64,000 bases of DNA from Actinomadura litoris (lineage in GTDB: Bacteria; Actinomycetota; Actinomycetes; Streptosporangiales; Streptosporangiaceae): positions 682,001 through 746,000 of the forward strand of contig NZ_WOFH01000003.1 in assembly GCF_009733595.1 (NCBI RefSeq). The letters are read 5' to 3'. The notes beneath the pieces are model-generated. The model saw only the letters and a list, made by a program, of their open reading frames with translations. It was not told the DNA's origin and ran no database searches. Positions 45,821 to 54,516 of the stretch are shown here, in pieces. Numbering within the stretch: position 1 is the stretch's first letter; every line of letters begins with the position of its first letter. The position numbers and the translations under genes are program-made.

Positions 45821-48121
45821 GTGCCAACAGGCAGCGTGTTCCGCCAATTCGTGCTCAAGGTGCACAGCAGATGCGATCTGGCATGTGACCACTGTTATGT
45901 GTTCGAGCACGCGGACCAGAGTTGGCGCGGCCGTTCGAACGAAATGGCCGTCGCGACCATGGCGCAGGCGGCCCGGCGGATCGCCGACCACGCGGAGCGG
46001 CACGGCCTGGCCGAGGTCGGCGTCATCCTGCACGGGGGCGAACCGCTGCTCGCCGGGCCGGCGCACCTCGCCGACCTGATCGCCGCCCTTCGCGTCCCGC
46101 TGGAGCGGGTCTGCCGCGTCGACCTGCGCCTGCACACCAACGGCGTGCTGCTCGACCGGCGGTTCTGCGACCTGCTGCGCGCGGAGGGCGTCCGGGTCGG
46201 GATCTCGCTGGACGGCGACCGGGAGGCCAACGACCGGCACCGCCGCTACCGCGACGGGCGCAGCAGCTACGACAAGGCCGTGCGGGCCATCGAGCTGCTC
46301 CGGGCCGAGTACCCGGAGCTGTACTCGGGCATCCTGTGCACCATCGACGTGGCCAACGACCCCACGGCGGTCTACGAGGCGCTCGTCTCCCACGGGCCGC
46401 CGGCGATCGACTTCCTGTGGCCCCACCACACGTGGGACCGCCCGCCGCCCCGGGCGTCCGCCACCGCCTACGCCGACTGGCTCGCCGTGATCGCCGACCG
46501 GTGGCTCGCGGACGGCCGTCCGGTGGCGGTGCGGATGTTCGACTCGATCATCAGCACCGGGCGCGGCGGCGCGAGCTTCACCGAGTCGCTCGGCCTGGAG
46601 GCCACCGACCTGCTCGTGGTGGAGACCGACGGCGAGTACGAGCTGGCCGACTCGCTCAAGACCGCCTACCAGGGCGCCCCCGACACCGGGATGGACGTGT
46701 TCGGCCACGCGGTCGACGACGTCGCGGACCACCCGGGCATCCGCGCGCGGCAGGGTGGCACGGCCGCGCTGTGCGAGAAGTGCCGGGAATGCCCGGTCGT
46801 CTCCACCTGCGGGGGCGGCCTGTTCGCCCACCGCCACAGCGAGGCCACCGGCTTCGCCAACCCCAGCGTCTACTGCGACGACCTGCTCGCGGTGATCCGG
46901 CACGTCCAGCGGCGGACCACCCGGGCCTCGCAGGAGCTCTCGCTGGACACGCTGATGTCGCTGGCGACCGGCTACGGCGACCCGCCCGCGATCGCGCAGC
47001 TCAAGTCCGCCCAGACGACCGGAAACCGGACGCTCATCGCGCGCGTCGGCGGCCGGACCGCCCCCTCGGAGGCGTGGACGCTGCTCAACCGCATCGGATC
47101 GGCCCACCCGGAGGCGCTCGACTCCGCCCTCGCGCACCCCTACATCCGCGCCTGGGCCGTCCACCGCCTCCGCAAGTCCGGCGACCTCGCGTCCGGGCCG
47201 GGCGGGCACGCCCTCCCGCCGGGTCCGCCCGATGACGGGCTGCTCGCCACGGTCGCGTGCGTCGCGGCCGCGCGAGCGGGGGTCGCGGCCACGCTGACCG
47301 TGCCCGTGCAGGAGGGGGCGATCTACTTCCCCGCCGTCGGGCGCTACGAGGTGCCGGGCCGCACGAGCACGACCGTCGAGGTCGGTGACGGCGAGCTGCA
47401 CGTGGCGAACGCCGAGCGGGTGGAGTACGTCCGCTACCTGACGGCCGGGACGTTCAGCGTCGCGCTGGACGACCTCGACCCGTTCCGCGACTGCCACGAC
47501 TGGCCCGCCGCCGGACGGCTCGACCAGCGGCGCTTCGAGGAGTGGCAGGCGGCGTTCCAGGACGCGTGGGCGCTGCTGGAGAAGCAGTACGCCGAGTACG
47601 CGCCCTCGATCACCCAGGCGCTGACCACGATCGTCCCGCTGGAGGCGCCGGGCGGGGGGCGCAGCGTCAGCTCGGCCGCGCGGGACGCGTTCGGCTCGGT
47701 CGGCATCGCGCTGCCGGAGAGCCCCGCGCTGCTCTGCCTGCTGCTGCTGCACGAGTTCCAGCACGTCAAGCTGGGCGCGGTGCTGGATTTCGCCGATCTG
47801 TACGACCGCCACGACGACCGCACCTACCACGCGCCCTGGCGCGCCGACCCGCGTCCGCTGGAGGGTCTCCTCCAGGGCACCTACGCGCACATCGCCGTCG
47901 CGGACTTCTGGCTCAGGCGGACGCGGTCTCCGGAGCCGGCGGACGAGGCGCTGCGCCATTTCCATGATTGGTATCCGAAGACGCTCGCGGCGACCCGCAC
48001 CCTCCAGACCTCCGGCGCGCTGACGGGGCTCGGAGAGCAGTTCGTCGCGAGCATGCGCAGAACCCTCGAATCATGGCCCGCACCAGAGGAATACCAGGCG
48101 GTACGCACGACCGGCACCTGA
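45821..48121 (+). CDS. fxsB: FxsB: radical SAM/SPASM peptide maturase with HExxH extension
   Basis: The 766-aa enzyme starts at GTG 45821. The radical SAM cluster motif CDLACDHC gives C18, C22 and C25. A SPASM region (CEKCRECPVVSTCGGG and a following Cys) binds auxiliary Fe-S clusters. The last 350 residues form a second domain typical of FxsB, with an intact HEFQH zinc-binding-type motif at 644-648. It should install a cyclophane on the FxsA C-terminus; the role of the HExxH part is unknown. fxsA lies directly upstream, and fxsC starts 107 nt downstream behind its own promoter-like sequence. Confidence 0.94.
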   Translation: MPTGSVFRQFVLKVHSRCDLACDHCYVFEHADQSWRGRSNEMAVATMAQAARRIADHAERHGLAEVGVILHGGEPLLAGPAHLADLIAALRVPLERVCRVDLRLHTNGVLLDRRFCDLLRAEGVRVGISLDGDREANDRHRRYRDGRSSYDKAVRAIELLRAEYPELYSGILCTIDVANDPTAVYEALVSHGPPAIDFLWPHHTWDRPPPRASATAYADWLAVIADRWLADGRPVAVRMFDSIISTGRGGASFTESLGLEATDLLVVETDGEYELADSLKTAYQGAPDTGMDVFGHAVDDVADHPGIRARQGGTAALCEKCRECPVVSTCGGGLFAHRHSEATGFANPSVYCDDLLAVIRHVQRRTTRASQELSLDTLMSLATGYGDPPAIAQLKSAQTTGNRTLIARVGGRTAPSEAWTLLNRIGSAHPEALDSALAHPYIRAWAVHRLRKSGDLASGPGGHALPPGPPDDGLLATVACVAAARAGVAATLTVPVQEGAIYFPAVGRYEVPGRTSTTVEVGDGELHVANAERVEYVRYLTAGTFSVALDDLDPFRDCHDWPAAGRLDQRRFEEWQAAFQDAWALLEKQYAEYAPSITQALTTIVPLEAPGGGRSVSSAARDAFGSVGIALPESPALLCLLLLHEFQHVKLGAVLDFADLYDRHDDRTYHAPWRADPRPLEGLLQGTYAHIAVADFWLRRTRSPEPADEALRHFHDWYPKTLAATRTLQTSGALTGLGEQFVASMRRTLESWPAPEEYQAVRTTGT

Positions 48122-48173
48122 GGCGTCGCCGAGACGCCCGCCGAGCTCCCGGTAAAAGTACACATCCGTGACG

Positions 48174-48203
48174 TTGTTTCGGGTCGATGAATGCCGCTAT
48201 ACA
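48174..48203 (+). promoter_or_regulatory. Candidate internal promoter for fxsC and the TPR gene
   Basis: TTGTTT (48174-48179) and TATACA (48198-48203) are spaced 18 bp apart in the fxsB-fxsC gap, about 25 nt before the fxsC start. This would allow the TIR/STAND proteins to be expressed apart from the peptide maturase. Confidence 0.5.
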
Positions 48204-48228
48204 GTGGTGTGACCTGGAAGGGAGCGGC

Positions 48229-49425
48229 ATGCCGGGCAGGATTCAGCCGGATGAACGGCGGCCCCACTTCTTCTTGAGTTATGCCAGGTCGCGCTACCGG
48301 CCGGAGGAATCCGACCGCTGGGTCGTGAAGTTCTACAACGATCTCTGCACCGATCTCGGGCACGCCACGGGCACGCAGAATCCGGGATTTATGGACAGGC
48401 AGATTCCGGCCGGCAGCGAGTGGCCGGATCTTCTCGCGGACGCGCTGGCGAACTGCCGGATCTTCGTCGCGCTGTTCTCGCCCGCCTACTTCGTCAGCGA
48501 TTACTGCGGGAAGGAGTGGGCCGCCTTCATGAAGCGCTACCAGGGGCAGTCCGCCGGCCTCGCCCGCCCGTCGGCGATCATTCCCGCGATGTGGACGCCG
48601 ATGGGCCTCAAGGAACTGCCCGACAGCGTGCGGACGATGCAGAACGTCCCGCCCGCCTTCCCGCCCGCCTACGAGGCGGAGGGCCTCTACGGGATCATGA
48701 AGCTGGGCCGGTTCCGCGAGCAGTACAAGGAGACCGTGCTGCGGCTCGCGAACCTGATCAAGGAGCGCGCGGCCGAGTGCGCGCTGCCCTCCAGCCCGGT
48801 CCCGACGCTGGAGACGCTGCGCAGCGCGTTCGCCGGGGACCCGCCGGACGCCCGCCGCCCCGCGGTGCGGCTCACGCTCGCCGCGCAGACGATCGGCCAG
48901 CTCCCCGAGGGCCGGGGCCCGTACTACTACGGCCAGACGACCCGCGAGTGGACGCCCTACCGGGGCCCGGACCACACCACCCCGATCGGCAGGTTCGCCG
49001 AGGAGATCCTCGGTGAGCTCGGCCACCGCGCCGAGGTCAAGGGCGTGGACGAGGGGCCGCACGAGCCGGGGGAGGCGCCGAACGTCCTGCTCGTCGACCC
49101 GTGGGCGGCCCGGGACGAGGGGATCGGCAAGCGGCTCCGGCAGATCGACCGCGACCCCGTCACCATGATCGCGCCGTTCAACTCCGGGGACGCCGAGACG
49201 GCGGCGGCGTCGGCCGAGCTCACCGAGGAGCTGGACGAGGCGCTGCCGAGGAGCGGCGCGCTTCAGGGCTCGGCCAAGCACGTCTCGTCCGCGGGCGCGT
49301 TCCGCAGCGCGCTCCCGAAGGCCGTCAACGAGGCCATCACCCGCTACCTGAAGACGACCAACGTCCATCCGCCCCGGACCCCGCCGAGCATGGGCCGTCC
49401 GACGCTGCAAGGGCCCGAGTTCTGA
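48229..49425 (+). CDS. fxsC: FxsC: TIR-like domain protein of the FxSxx-COOH system
   Basis: The 398-aa protein opens with a TIR-like fold: PHFFLSYARSRYRPEESDRW, then FYNDLCTDLG, ANCRIFVALFSPAYFVSDYC and EWAAFM. The C-terminal half (about 270-380) looks like a second alpha/beta unit (PNVLLVDPWAARDEGIGKRL, VTMIAPFNSGDAETAA). The catalytic Glu of NADase-type TIR domains cannot be assigned with confidence. The start is decided by GGAAGGGAGCGGC at 48229. The 13-nt gap to the next gene indicates one transcript. Confidence 0.9.
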   Translation: MPGRIQPDERRPHFFLSYARSRYRPEESDRWVVKFYNDLCTDLGHATGTQNPGFMDRQIPAGSEWPDLLADALANCRIFVALFSPAYFVSDYCGKEWAAFMKRYQGQSAGLARPSAIIPAMWTPMGLKELPDSVRTMQNVPPAFPPAYEAEGLYGIMKLGRFREQYKETVLRLANLIKERAAECALPSSPVPTLETLRSAFAGDPPDARRPAVRLTLAAQTIGQLPEGRGPYYYGQTTREWTPYRGPDHTTPIGRFAEEILGELGHRAEVKGVDEGPHEPGEAPNVLLVDPWAARDEGIGKRLRQIDRDPVTMIAPFNSGDAETAAASAELTEELDEALPRSGALQGSAKHVSSAGAFRSALPKAVNEAITRYLKTTNVHPPRTPPSMGRPTLQGPEF

Positions 49426-49438
49426 GGCGAGGAGAACC

Positions 49439-52400
49439 ATGACGAACGATGGCACGATCGTCACCTTCTACTCCTACAAGGGCGGGACGGGCCGCACCAC
49501 CGCGCTCGCCAACGTCGCCTGGATCATGGCGGCGGCGGGGCACAAGGTGCTCGTGGTCGACTGGGACCTGGAGTCGCCCGGCCTGCACAAGTTCTTCCAC
49601 CCCTTCCTGGACCAGAACTTCGTGTCGGCGACGCCCGGGGTCATCGAGATGCTCACCGACTACGCGTGGGCGGCGACGACCAAGCACGAGACCGCCGAGC
49701 AGGACTGGCACCTGGAGTACGCGCGCATCCTGCGGCACGCGGTGACGCTGGAATGGGACTTCCCGGGGGAGGGGACGCTCGACTTCGTCTCCGCCGGACG
49801 CCAGAACCGCGACTACTCCTCGCTCATCACCAGCATGGACTGGGACAACTTCTACGACCGGCTCGGCGGCGGGCAGTTCTTCGACGCGCTGCGCGCCGAC
49901 ATGCGCCGCAACTACGACTACACCCTGATCGACAGCCGCACCGGGCTGAGCGACATCGCCGACATCTGCACCGTCCACTTCCCGGACGTCCTCGTCGACT
50001 GCTTCACGCTCAGCGACCAGAGCATCGACGGCGCCGCCGCGATCGCCGCGCACATCGACGAGCGCTACCGCGAGCGCGGCATCCGGATCCTGCCCGTCCC
50101 GATGCGGATCGAGTTCGGCGAGAACGCGAAGGTGGAGGCGGGACGCGCCTACGCCCGCGCGCGCTTCGACCGCTTCCCGAGCGGGATGACGCAGCAGCGG
50201 GCGAACCGGTACTGGCTGTCGGTGGAGATCCCCTACCGGCCCTACTACGCGTTCGAGGAGACGCTCGCGACGTTCGGCGACGCGCCCGGCTCGCCGAACT
50301 CGATGCTGGCGGCGTTCGAGCGGCTCGCCAACGAGATCACCGAGGGCCGCGTCGCGGGCTACCCGCCGATCCCGGAGGAGCTGCGGACCAGCACGCTCGA
50401 ACGGTTCACCCGGCGCGGGCCGTCGGAGGTCTCGGACGTCCTCATCAGCTACGTCTCCGAGGACCGCCCGTGGGTGGACTGGATGGCGCTCGTCCTCGGC
50501 CGCGCCGGGTTCCGGGTCGTCACCCGCAGCGTCGACACCGGGCCGCAGGAGCCGCCCGACGACCGGACCGCCGCCGGGCACACGATCGTGCTGATCTCGC
50601 CCGCCTACGTCGTCTCGCAGCGGGCGCAGCGGGCGTGGGACGCGCTCTCGGGCCGCGCCAGCGCGCCCTACCGGCGGCTGACGACGGTCCGGGTGCTGGA
50701 CGCGCCGCTCAGCCTGGGCTTCAACGGTCCCGTCCCGCTCGACCTCACCGGCCTCGGCGAACGCGAGGGCGCCGAGGCGCTCGTGCGCGCGCTCGGACGG
50801 CCGGGGCAGAACGTCGAGTACCCGGCGGAGCAGTCGCGGGTCGGGCCCCGCTACCCCGGCGCCGCCCGCACCGCGCCGCCGATCTGGAACGTCAACCGGC
50901 GCAACGCGGTGTTCACCGGACGCGGCGGCCTGCTGGAGGAGCTGCGCGACCACCTGCTCGGCACCACCCAGCGGATCGTCCTGCCGCAGGCGCTGCACGG
51001 CCTCGGCGGCGTCGGCAAGACGCAGGTCGCGCTGGAGTACGCGCACCGGTTCAAGGCCGACTACGACCTGATCTGGTGGGTCAGCGCCCAGTCGCCGGAC
51101 TCGATCCGCGGCGGGCTCGCGAGCCTGGCCGAGCAGATCGGGCTGCGCGTCGGCGACAGCATCGCCGACGCCGCGAACGCCGCGCTGGAGGCGCTGCGCC
51201 GCGGCGAGCCCACCTCCCGCTGGCTGCTGGTCTTCGACAACGCCGACAACCCCGAGGAGCTGAAGAACCACCTGCCCGGCGGCGACGGGCACGTGATCAT
51301 CACCTCCCGGGACCCGGCGTGGACGCAGTTCGCGCAGCCGCTCGCCGTGGACGTGTTCACCGAGGAGGAGTCGGCCGCGCACCTGTTCCGCCGCGTCCAG
51401 GAGATCTCCGACGACAACGCCCGCGCGATCGGGACGGCGCTCGGCTACCTGCCGCTCGCGATCGAGCAGGCGGCGGCGTGGCTCGCCTCCACGTTCATGC
51501 CCGCGGGCGAGTACCTGGAGGCGCTGGAGAACGAGACGGCCTCCACGCTGGCGCTCAGCACCGAGGCGTTCTCCCAGCCGGTCGCGATGACGTGGAACGT
51601 CACGTTCCGGCAGCTCCGGGAGGCGTCCCCGGCGGCGGCGCGGCTGCTGGAGCTGCTGGCCTTCTTCTCCTCCGTGCCGATCTCCCTCGACCTGATCTAC
51701 AGCGAGGAGACCGCCGAGGTGCTGGCGCCCTACGACGAGACGCTGCGCGACAAGCTCGTGCTCGGCAAGCACGTCCGGGAGATCAGCAGGTTCGCGCTCG
51801 CGCGGGTCGACCAGGGCAACAACGCGATCCAGGTGCACCCGCTCGTCCAGACGGTGATCCGGCACGGCATGCAGGACGACCCGGACCTGACCGAGGAGAC
51901 CTGCCACGACGTCCACCGCATCCTGCTCGGCGCGCGGCCCAAGCACGGCGACACCGACGACCCGGCCAACTGGCCCGCGCTGGACGAGATCCTCCCGCAC
52001 GTCCAGACCTCGCGGGCGGCCGAGTGCGACGAGGAGAACGTCCGGCAGATGCTGACCGACCTCATCCGCTACCAGTGGAAGCGCGGGAACTTCGAGAGCG
52101 CGATGGAGGCGGGCGAGGAGCTGACCGCCGCCTGGCAGGGCAAGCTCGGCAAGGACCACTGGCAGTGGCTGTTCCTCCAGTCGCAGATCGCGAACGTGCT
52201 GCGCTCCCAGGGCGACTACGCCCGCGCCTACGCGCTCGACCAGGACGTGATGAACCGGCAGCTCAGCTCGCCGACGCTCGGCCCGGCGCACCCGCACACG
52301 CTGATCACCGCCGGGAACCTCGCGGCCGACCTGCGCGCGATGGGGCGCTTCCGGGAGGCGCTCGACCTGGACATCCGCACCTACGAGCAGGCGCCGGGGC

Positions 52401-53365
52401 CGTGGGGGGAGGAGCATCCGCGCACGCTGATGGTCGCGCACAACCTCGCCATCGACTACCGGCTGAACGGCGACCCCGCCAGCGCGTTCCGGTTCGACAC
52501 CGACAACCTGAACCAGCGCCGGGCCGTGCTCGGCGACGACCACCCCTACACGCTGTTCTCCGAGGCGAACGTCGCGCGCGACCTGCGGGAGGCGGGCCGC
52601 TACGAGGAGTCGGTCACGATCCTGCGCGATGTCTACCAGCGGTACCTGGACGTCCTCGGCGACCAGATCCTCGACACGCTGCGCACCGGCAAGAGCCTCG
52701 CGGTGTCGCTGCGCAAGGCCGGGCGCGCCGAGGAGGCGCTCGCGCTGGCCGAGGAGACCTACGCCCGCTACCAGCGGCACTTCCCCGAGTCGCCCGACAC
52801 GCTGCCCGCCGACCTGGAGGTGGCGGCGGGCATGTCGGCGCTCGGCGACAAGGTCGGCGCCCGCGACCGGGTCCGCGCCGCGCTCGCCAAGCACATCGCC
52901 CAGATGGGCGAGGACCACCCCTACACGCTGATGATCGAGAACAACCTCGGCTGCTACCTGCGCGGCGCCGGGGACCTGGACGAGGCGCGCGAGCGCGCGA
53001 CGCGGGTGGTCACCGGGCTGGAGGCGCAGCTCGGCCCCGAGCACCCGTTCGTGCTGTCGGCCACCGTCAACCTCGGGAACTGCCTCGGCGACCTGCGGCG
53101 CTTCGCCGAGGCCGAGGCGCTGGAGCGGGGCACGCTGCCCAGGCTGGTGGGGGTCCTCGGCGAGGACCACCCCGACACAAACGTGTGCCGCGCCAACCTG
53201 TCGGTCACGCTGGAGGGCATGGGACGGACGTCGGAGGCGAGCGAGCTGCGCAGCCGCGCCGCCAGCGGGCTGCTCGTCCTGGCCGAGCACGGCCCGCACC
53301 CCACGCTCGCGGACGCCCGCGCGGGGGTCCGCATCAACCGCGACCTGGAACTCCAGCCCGTGTAG
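49439..53365 (+). CDS. FxSxx-COOH system ParA-like/TIR/NB-ARC/TPR protein
   Basis: This 1308-aa multidomain protein has an N-terminal ParA/MinD-like ATPase (YSYKGGTGRTTALANVAW, VLVVDWDLESPGLHKFF; about 1-320) and a TIR-like domain (about 325-450: VSDVLISYVSEDRPWVDWMA, TIVLISPAYVVSQRAQ). An NB-ARC ATPase follows, with P-loop GLGGVGKTQ near 521 and IITSRDPAW. About 450 residues of TPR repeats close it, many containing the spacer GEDHPYTL. It starts 13 nt after fxsC with ribosome binding site GGCGAGGAGAACC. The layout is that of a sensor/effector STAND protein, so the system may be a signalling or conflict module built around the cyclophane peptide. Confidence 0.9.
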   Translation: MTNDGTIVTFYSYKGGTGRTTALANVAWIMAAAGHKVLVVDWDLESPGLHKFFHPFLDQNFVSATPGVIEMLTDYAWAATTKHETAEQDWHLEYARILRHAVTLEWDFPGEGTLDFVSAGRQNRDYSSLITSMDWDNFYDRLGGGQFFDALRADMRRNYDYTLIDSRTGLSDIADICTVHFPDVLVDCFTLSDQSIDGAAAIAAHIDERYRERGIRILPVPMRIEFGENAKVEAGRAYARARFDRFPSGMTQQRANRYWLSVEIPYRPYYAFEETLATFGDAPGSPNSMLAAFERLANEITEGRVAGYPPIPEELRTSTLERFTRRGPSEVSDVLISYVSEDRPWVDWMALVLGRAGFRVVTRSVDTGPQEPPDDRTAAGHTIVLISPAYVVSQRAQRAWDALSGRASAPYRRLTTVRVLDAPLSLGFNGPVPLDLTGLGEREGAEALVRALGRPGQNVEYPAEQSRVGPRYPGAARTAPPIWNVNRRNAVFTGRGGLLEELRDHLLGTTQRIVLPQALHGLGGVGKTQVALEYAHRFKADYDLIWWVSAQSPDSIRGGLASLAEQIGLRVGDSIADAANAALEALRRGEPTSRWLLVFDNADNPEELKNHLPGGDGHVIITSRDPAWTQFAQPLAVDVFTEEESAAHLFRRVQEISDDNARAIGTALGYLPLAIEQAAAWLASTFMPAGEYLEALENETASTLALSTEAFSQPVAMTWNVTFRQLREASPAAARLLELLAFFSSVPISLDLIYSEETAEVLAPYDETLRDKLVLGKHVREISRFALARVDQGNNAIQVHPLVQTVIRHGMQDDPDLTEETCHDVHRILLGARPKHGDTDDPANWPALDEILPHVQTSRAAECDEENVRQMLTDLIRYQWKRGNFESAMEAGEELTAAWQGKLGKDHWQWLFLQSQIANVLRSQGDYARAYALDQDVMNRQLSSPTLGPAHPHTLITAGNLAADLRAMGRFREALDLDIRTYEQAPGPWGEEHPRTLMVAHNLAIDYRLNGDPASAFRFDTDNLNQRRAVLGDDHPYTLFSEANVARDLREAGRYEESVTILRDVYQRYLDVLGDQILDTLRTGKSLAVSLRKAGRAEEALALAEETYARYQRHFPESPDTLPADLEVAAGMSALGDKVGARDRVRAALAKHIAQMGEDHPYTLMIENNLGCYLRGAGDLDEARERATRVVTGLEAQLGPEHPFVLSATVNLGNCLGDLRRFAEAEALERGTLPRLVGVLGEDHPDTNVCRANLSVTLEGMGRTSEASELRSRAASGLLVLAEHGPHPTLADARAGVRINRDLELQPV

Positions 53366-53370
53366 CGGCC

Positions 53371-53400
53371 GGGCCCCTCAGGGCCCGTCAGGGCCCGTCA
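53371..53400. repeat. Three tandem 10-bp repeats containing the hydrolase stop codon
   Basis: GGGCCCCTCA, GGGCCCGTCA and GGGCCCGTCA lie head to tail. Each ends in TCA, which is TGA on the minus strand. The third is the true stop of the leftward alpha/beta hydrolase (53398-53400); the others lie beyond it toward the end of the TPR gene. Confidence 0.85.
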
Positions 53401-54282
53401 CGGCCAGGGCGCCTCGACCGGGTGTGCCAGCCAGGTCAGCATGTCCGGGAGCACGTTGAACGCCCCGAAGTGCGCCGACCCCGGCTGCACCACCACCGTG
53501 GAGTTGGGGATCCGGTCGGCGAGCCACCGCGAGTGCCCGGCGGGGGAGAAGGTGTCGTTCGCGCCGTGCCACAGCATCGTCGGGACGACGATGTCGCCCA
53601 GGTCGAACCCCCACGGCGCGCAGAACGCGAGCAGGTCGTCGATCCAGCCGTCGGCGGACGTGCGGAACGCCTCCTGGAAGGTCTCCAGCAGCATCCGGCG
53701 CATGCCCCCGTCGCCGACGACCCGCCGGTCCGACCCGGTCAGCTCCGCGTACAGGTTGGCGACGTGCTGCGCCGGGTTCGCGCGGATCCGGTCGGCGACC
53801 GAGCGCAGCCGCGCCGACACCAGCTCGCCCTGCCGCCGGACCGCCAGGTACTCGCGGGTGTTGGACGGCGCCATCCCCTCGAACCAGTCGAGCCCCTCCG
53901 CCTGCGCCGGGGCGAGCGCGACCAGCGCGGCGACGCGGCGGGCGCGGCCGGGCAGCAGCGCCGCGCACGCCAGCGCGTGCGGGCCGCCGCCCGAGCGGCC
54001 GAGGACGCCGAACTCCGGCAATTCCAGGAAGTCGGCTATTCGCCGCACGTCCGCCGCGATGTCGCCGACGGCGCGTCCGATCCGGCGGTCCGAGCGCCCG
54101 TAGCCCGGCCGATCGAAGGAGATCAGCCGGATGCCGAGCTGGTAGAGGACCATGGGTCGCGGAATGGGCCCGAGCCTGCTGCCCGGGGTGCCGTGGAGCA
54201 GAAAGACCGGATGCCCCGCCGGTTCCCCCCACTCCTCGACCGCGAGCTCCCGCCCGTCCGCTGCGGGCACGACGAACGTCAA
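53398..54282 (-). CDS. Alpha/beta hydrolase
   Basis: This hydrolase has an oxyanion-type HGTPGSRLGPIPRP motif, ISFDRPGYGRSDRR, nucleophile elbow VLGRSGGGPHALACA, acid region MLWHGANDTFSP and a late His in PGSAHFGAFN. It is a soluble 294-aa protein from the TTG at 54282, which is chosen because GGAGG lies 7 nt upstream. An ATG 19 codons earlier is also open. Family members are haloalkane dehalogenase- or epoxide hydrolase-like. It converges with the FxSxx TPR gene, and three tandem repeats surround its stop. Confidence 0.83.
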   Translation of the reverse strand: MTFVVPAADGRELAVEEWGEPAGHPVFLLHGTPGSRLGPIPRPMVLYQLGIRLISFDRPGYGRSDRRIGRAVGDIAADVRRIADFLELPEFGVLGRSGGGPHALACAALLPGRARRVAALVALAPAQAEGLDWFEGMAPSNTREYLAVRRQGELVSARLRSVADRIRANPAQHVANLYAELTGSDRRVVGDGGMRRMLLETFQEAFRTSADGWIDDLLAFCAPWGFDLGDIVVPTMLWHGANDTFSPAGHSRWLADRIPNSTVVVQPGSAHFGAFNVLPDMLTWLAHPVEAPWP

Positions 54283-54457
54283 ACTCCCACCTCCGTTCGC
54301 GGCGATCCCCAGTCCGCTTGTAACTGAGCGCGTCCGCATACGTCAAGTGCTTATGCCACAGACTCGTTTTTCAATAATTGCCGGCGCCGGCGGACCCGGG
54401 GGACGGAAAACCTTTGGTGCTTTTCGGACGCATGCAATAGCGTCGCGCGTGCCGTAT

Positions 54458-54489
54458 GGGGACGATCACGTCCCACGGCGGTCGTCCCC
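54458..54489. promoter_or_regulatory. Leader hairpin upstream of the EF-G paralogue
   Basis: GGGGACGA and TCGTCCCC form a perfect 8-bp stem with a 16-nt loop, just before the ribosome binding site AAGGAGG. It could act in the leader as an attenuator or as an RNA element affecting translation. Confidence 0.4.
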
Positions 54490-54516
54490 TCAACCGAGAG
54501 TGAAGGAGGATTCCCG

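Noticed and set aside
49337-53299. A 1320-codon open frame antisense to the FxSxx TPR gene
   Set aside because: It is a by-product of high-GC codon bias: its protein is a monotone mix of Arg, Gly, Val, Leu and Glu with no domain, while the sense strand has four clear domains.
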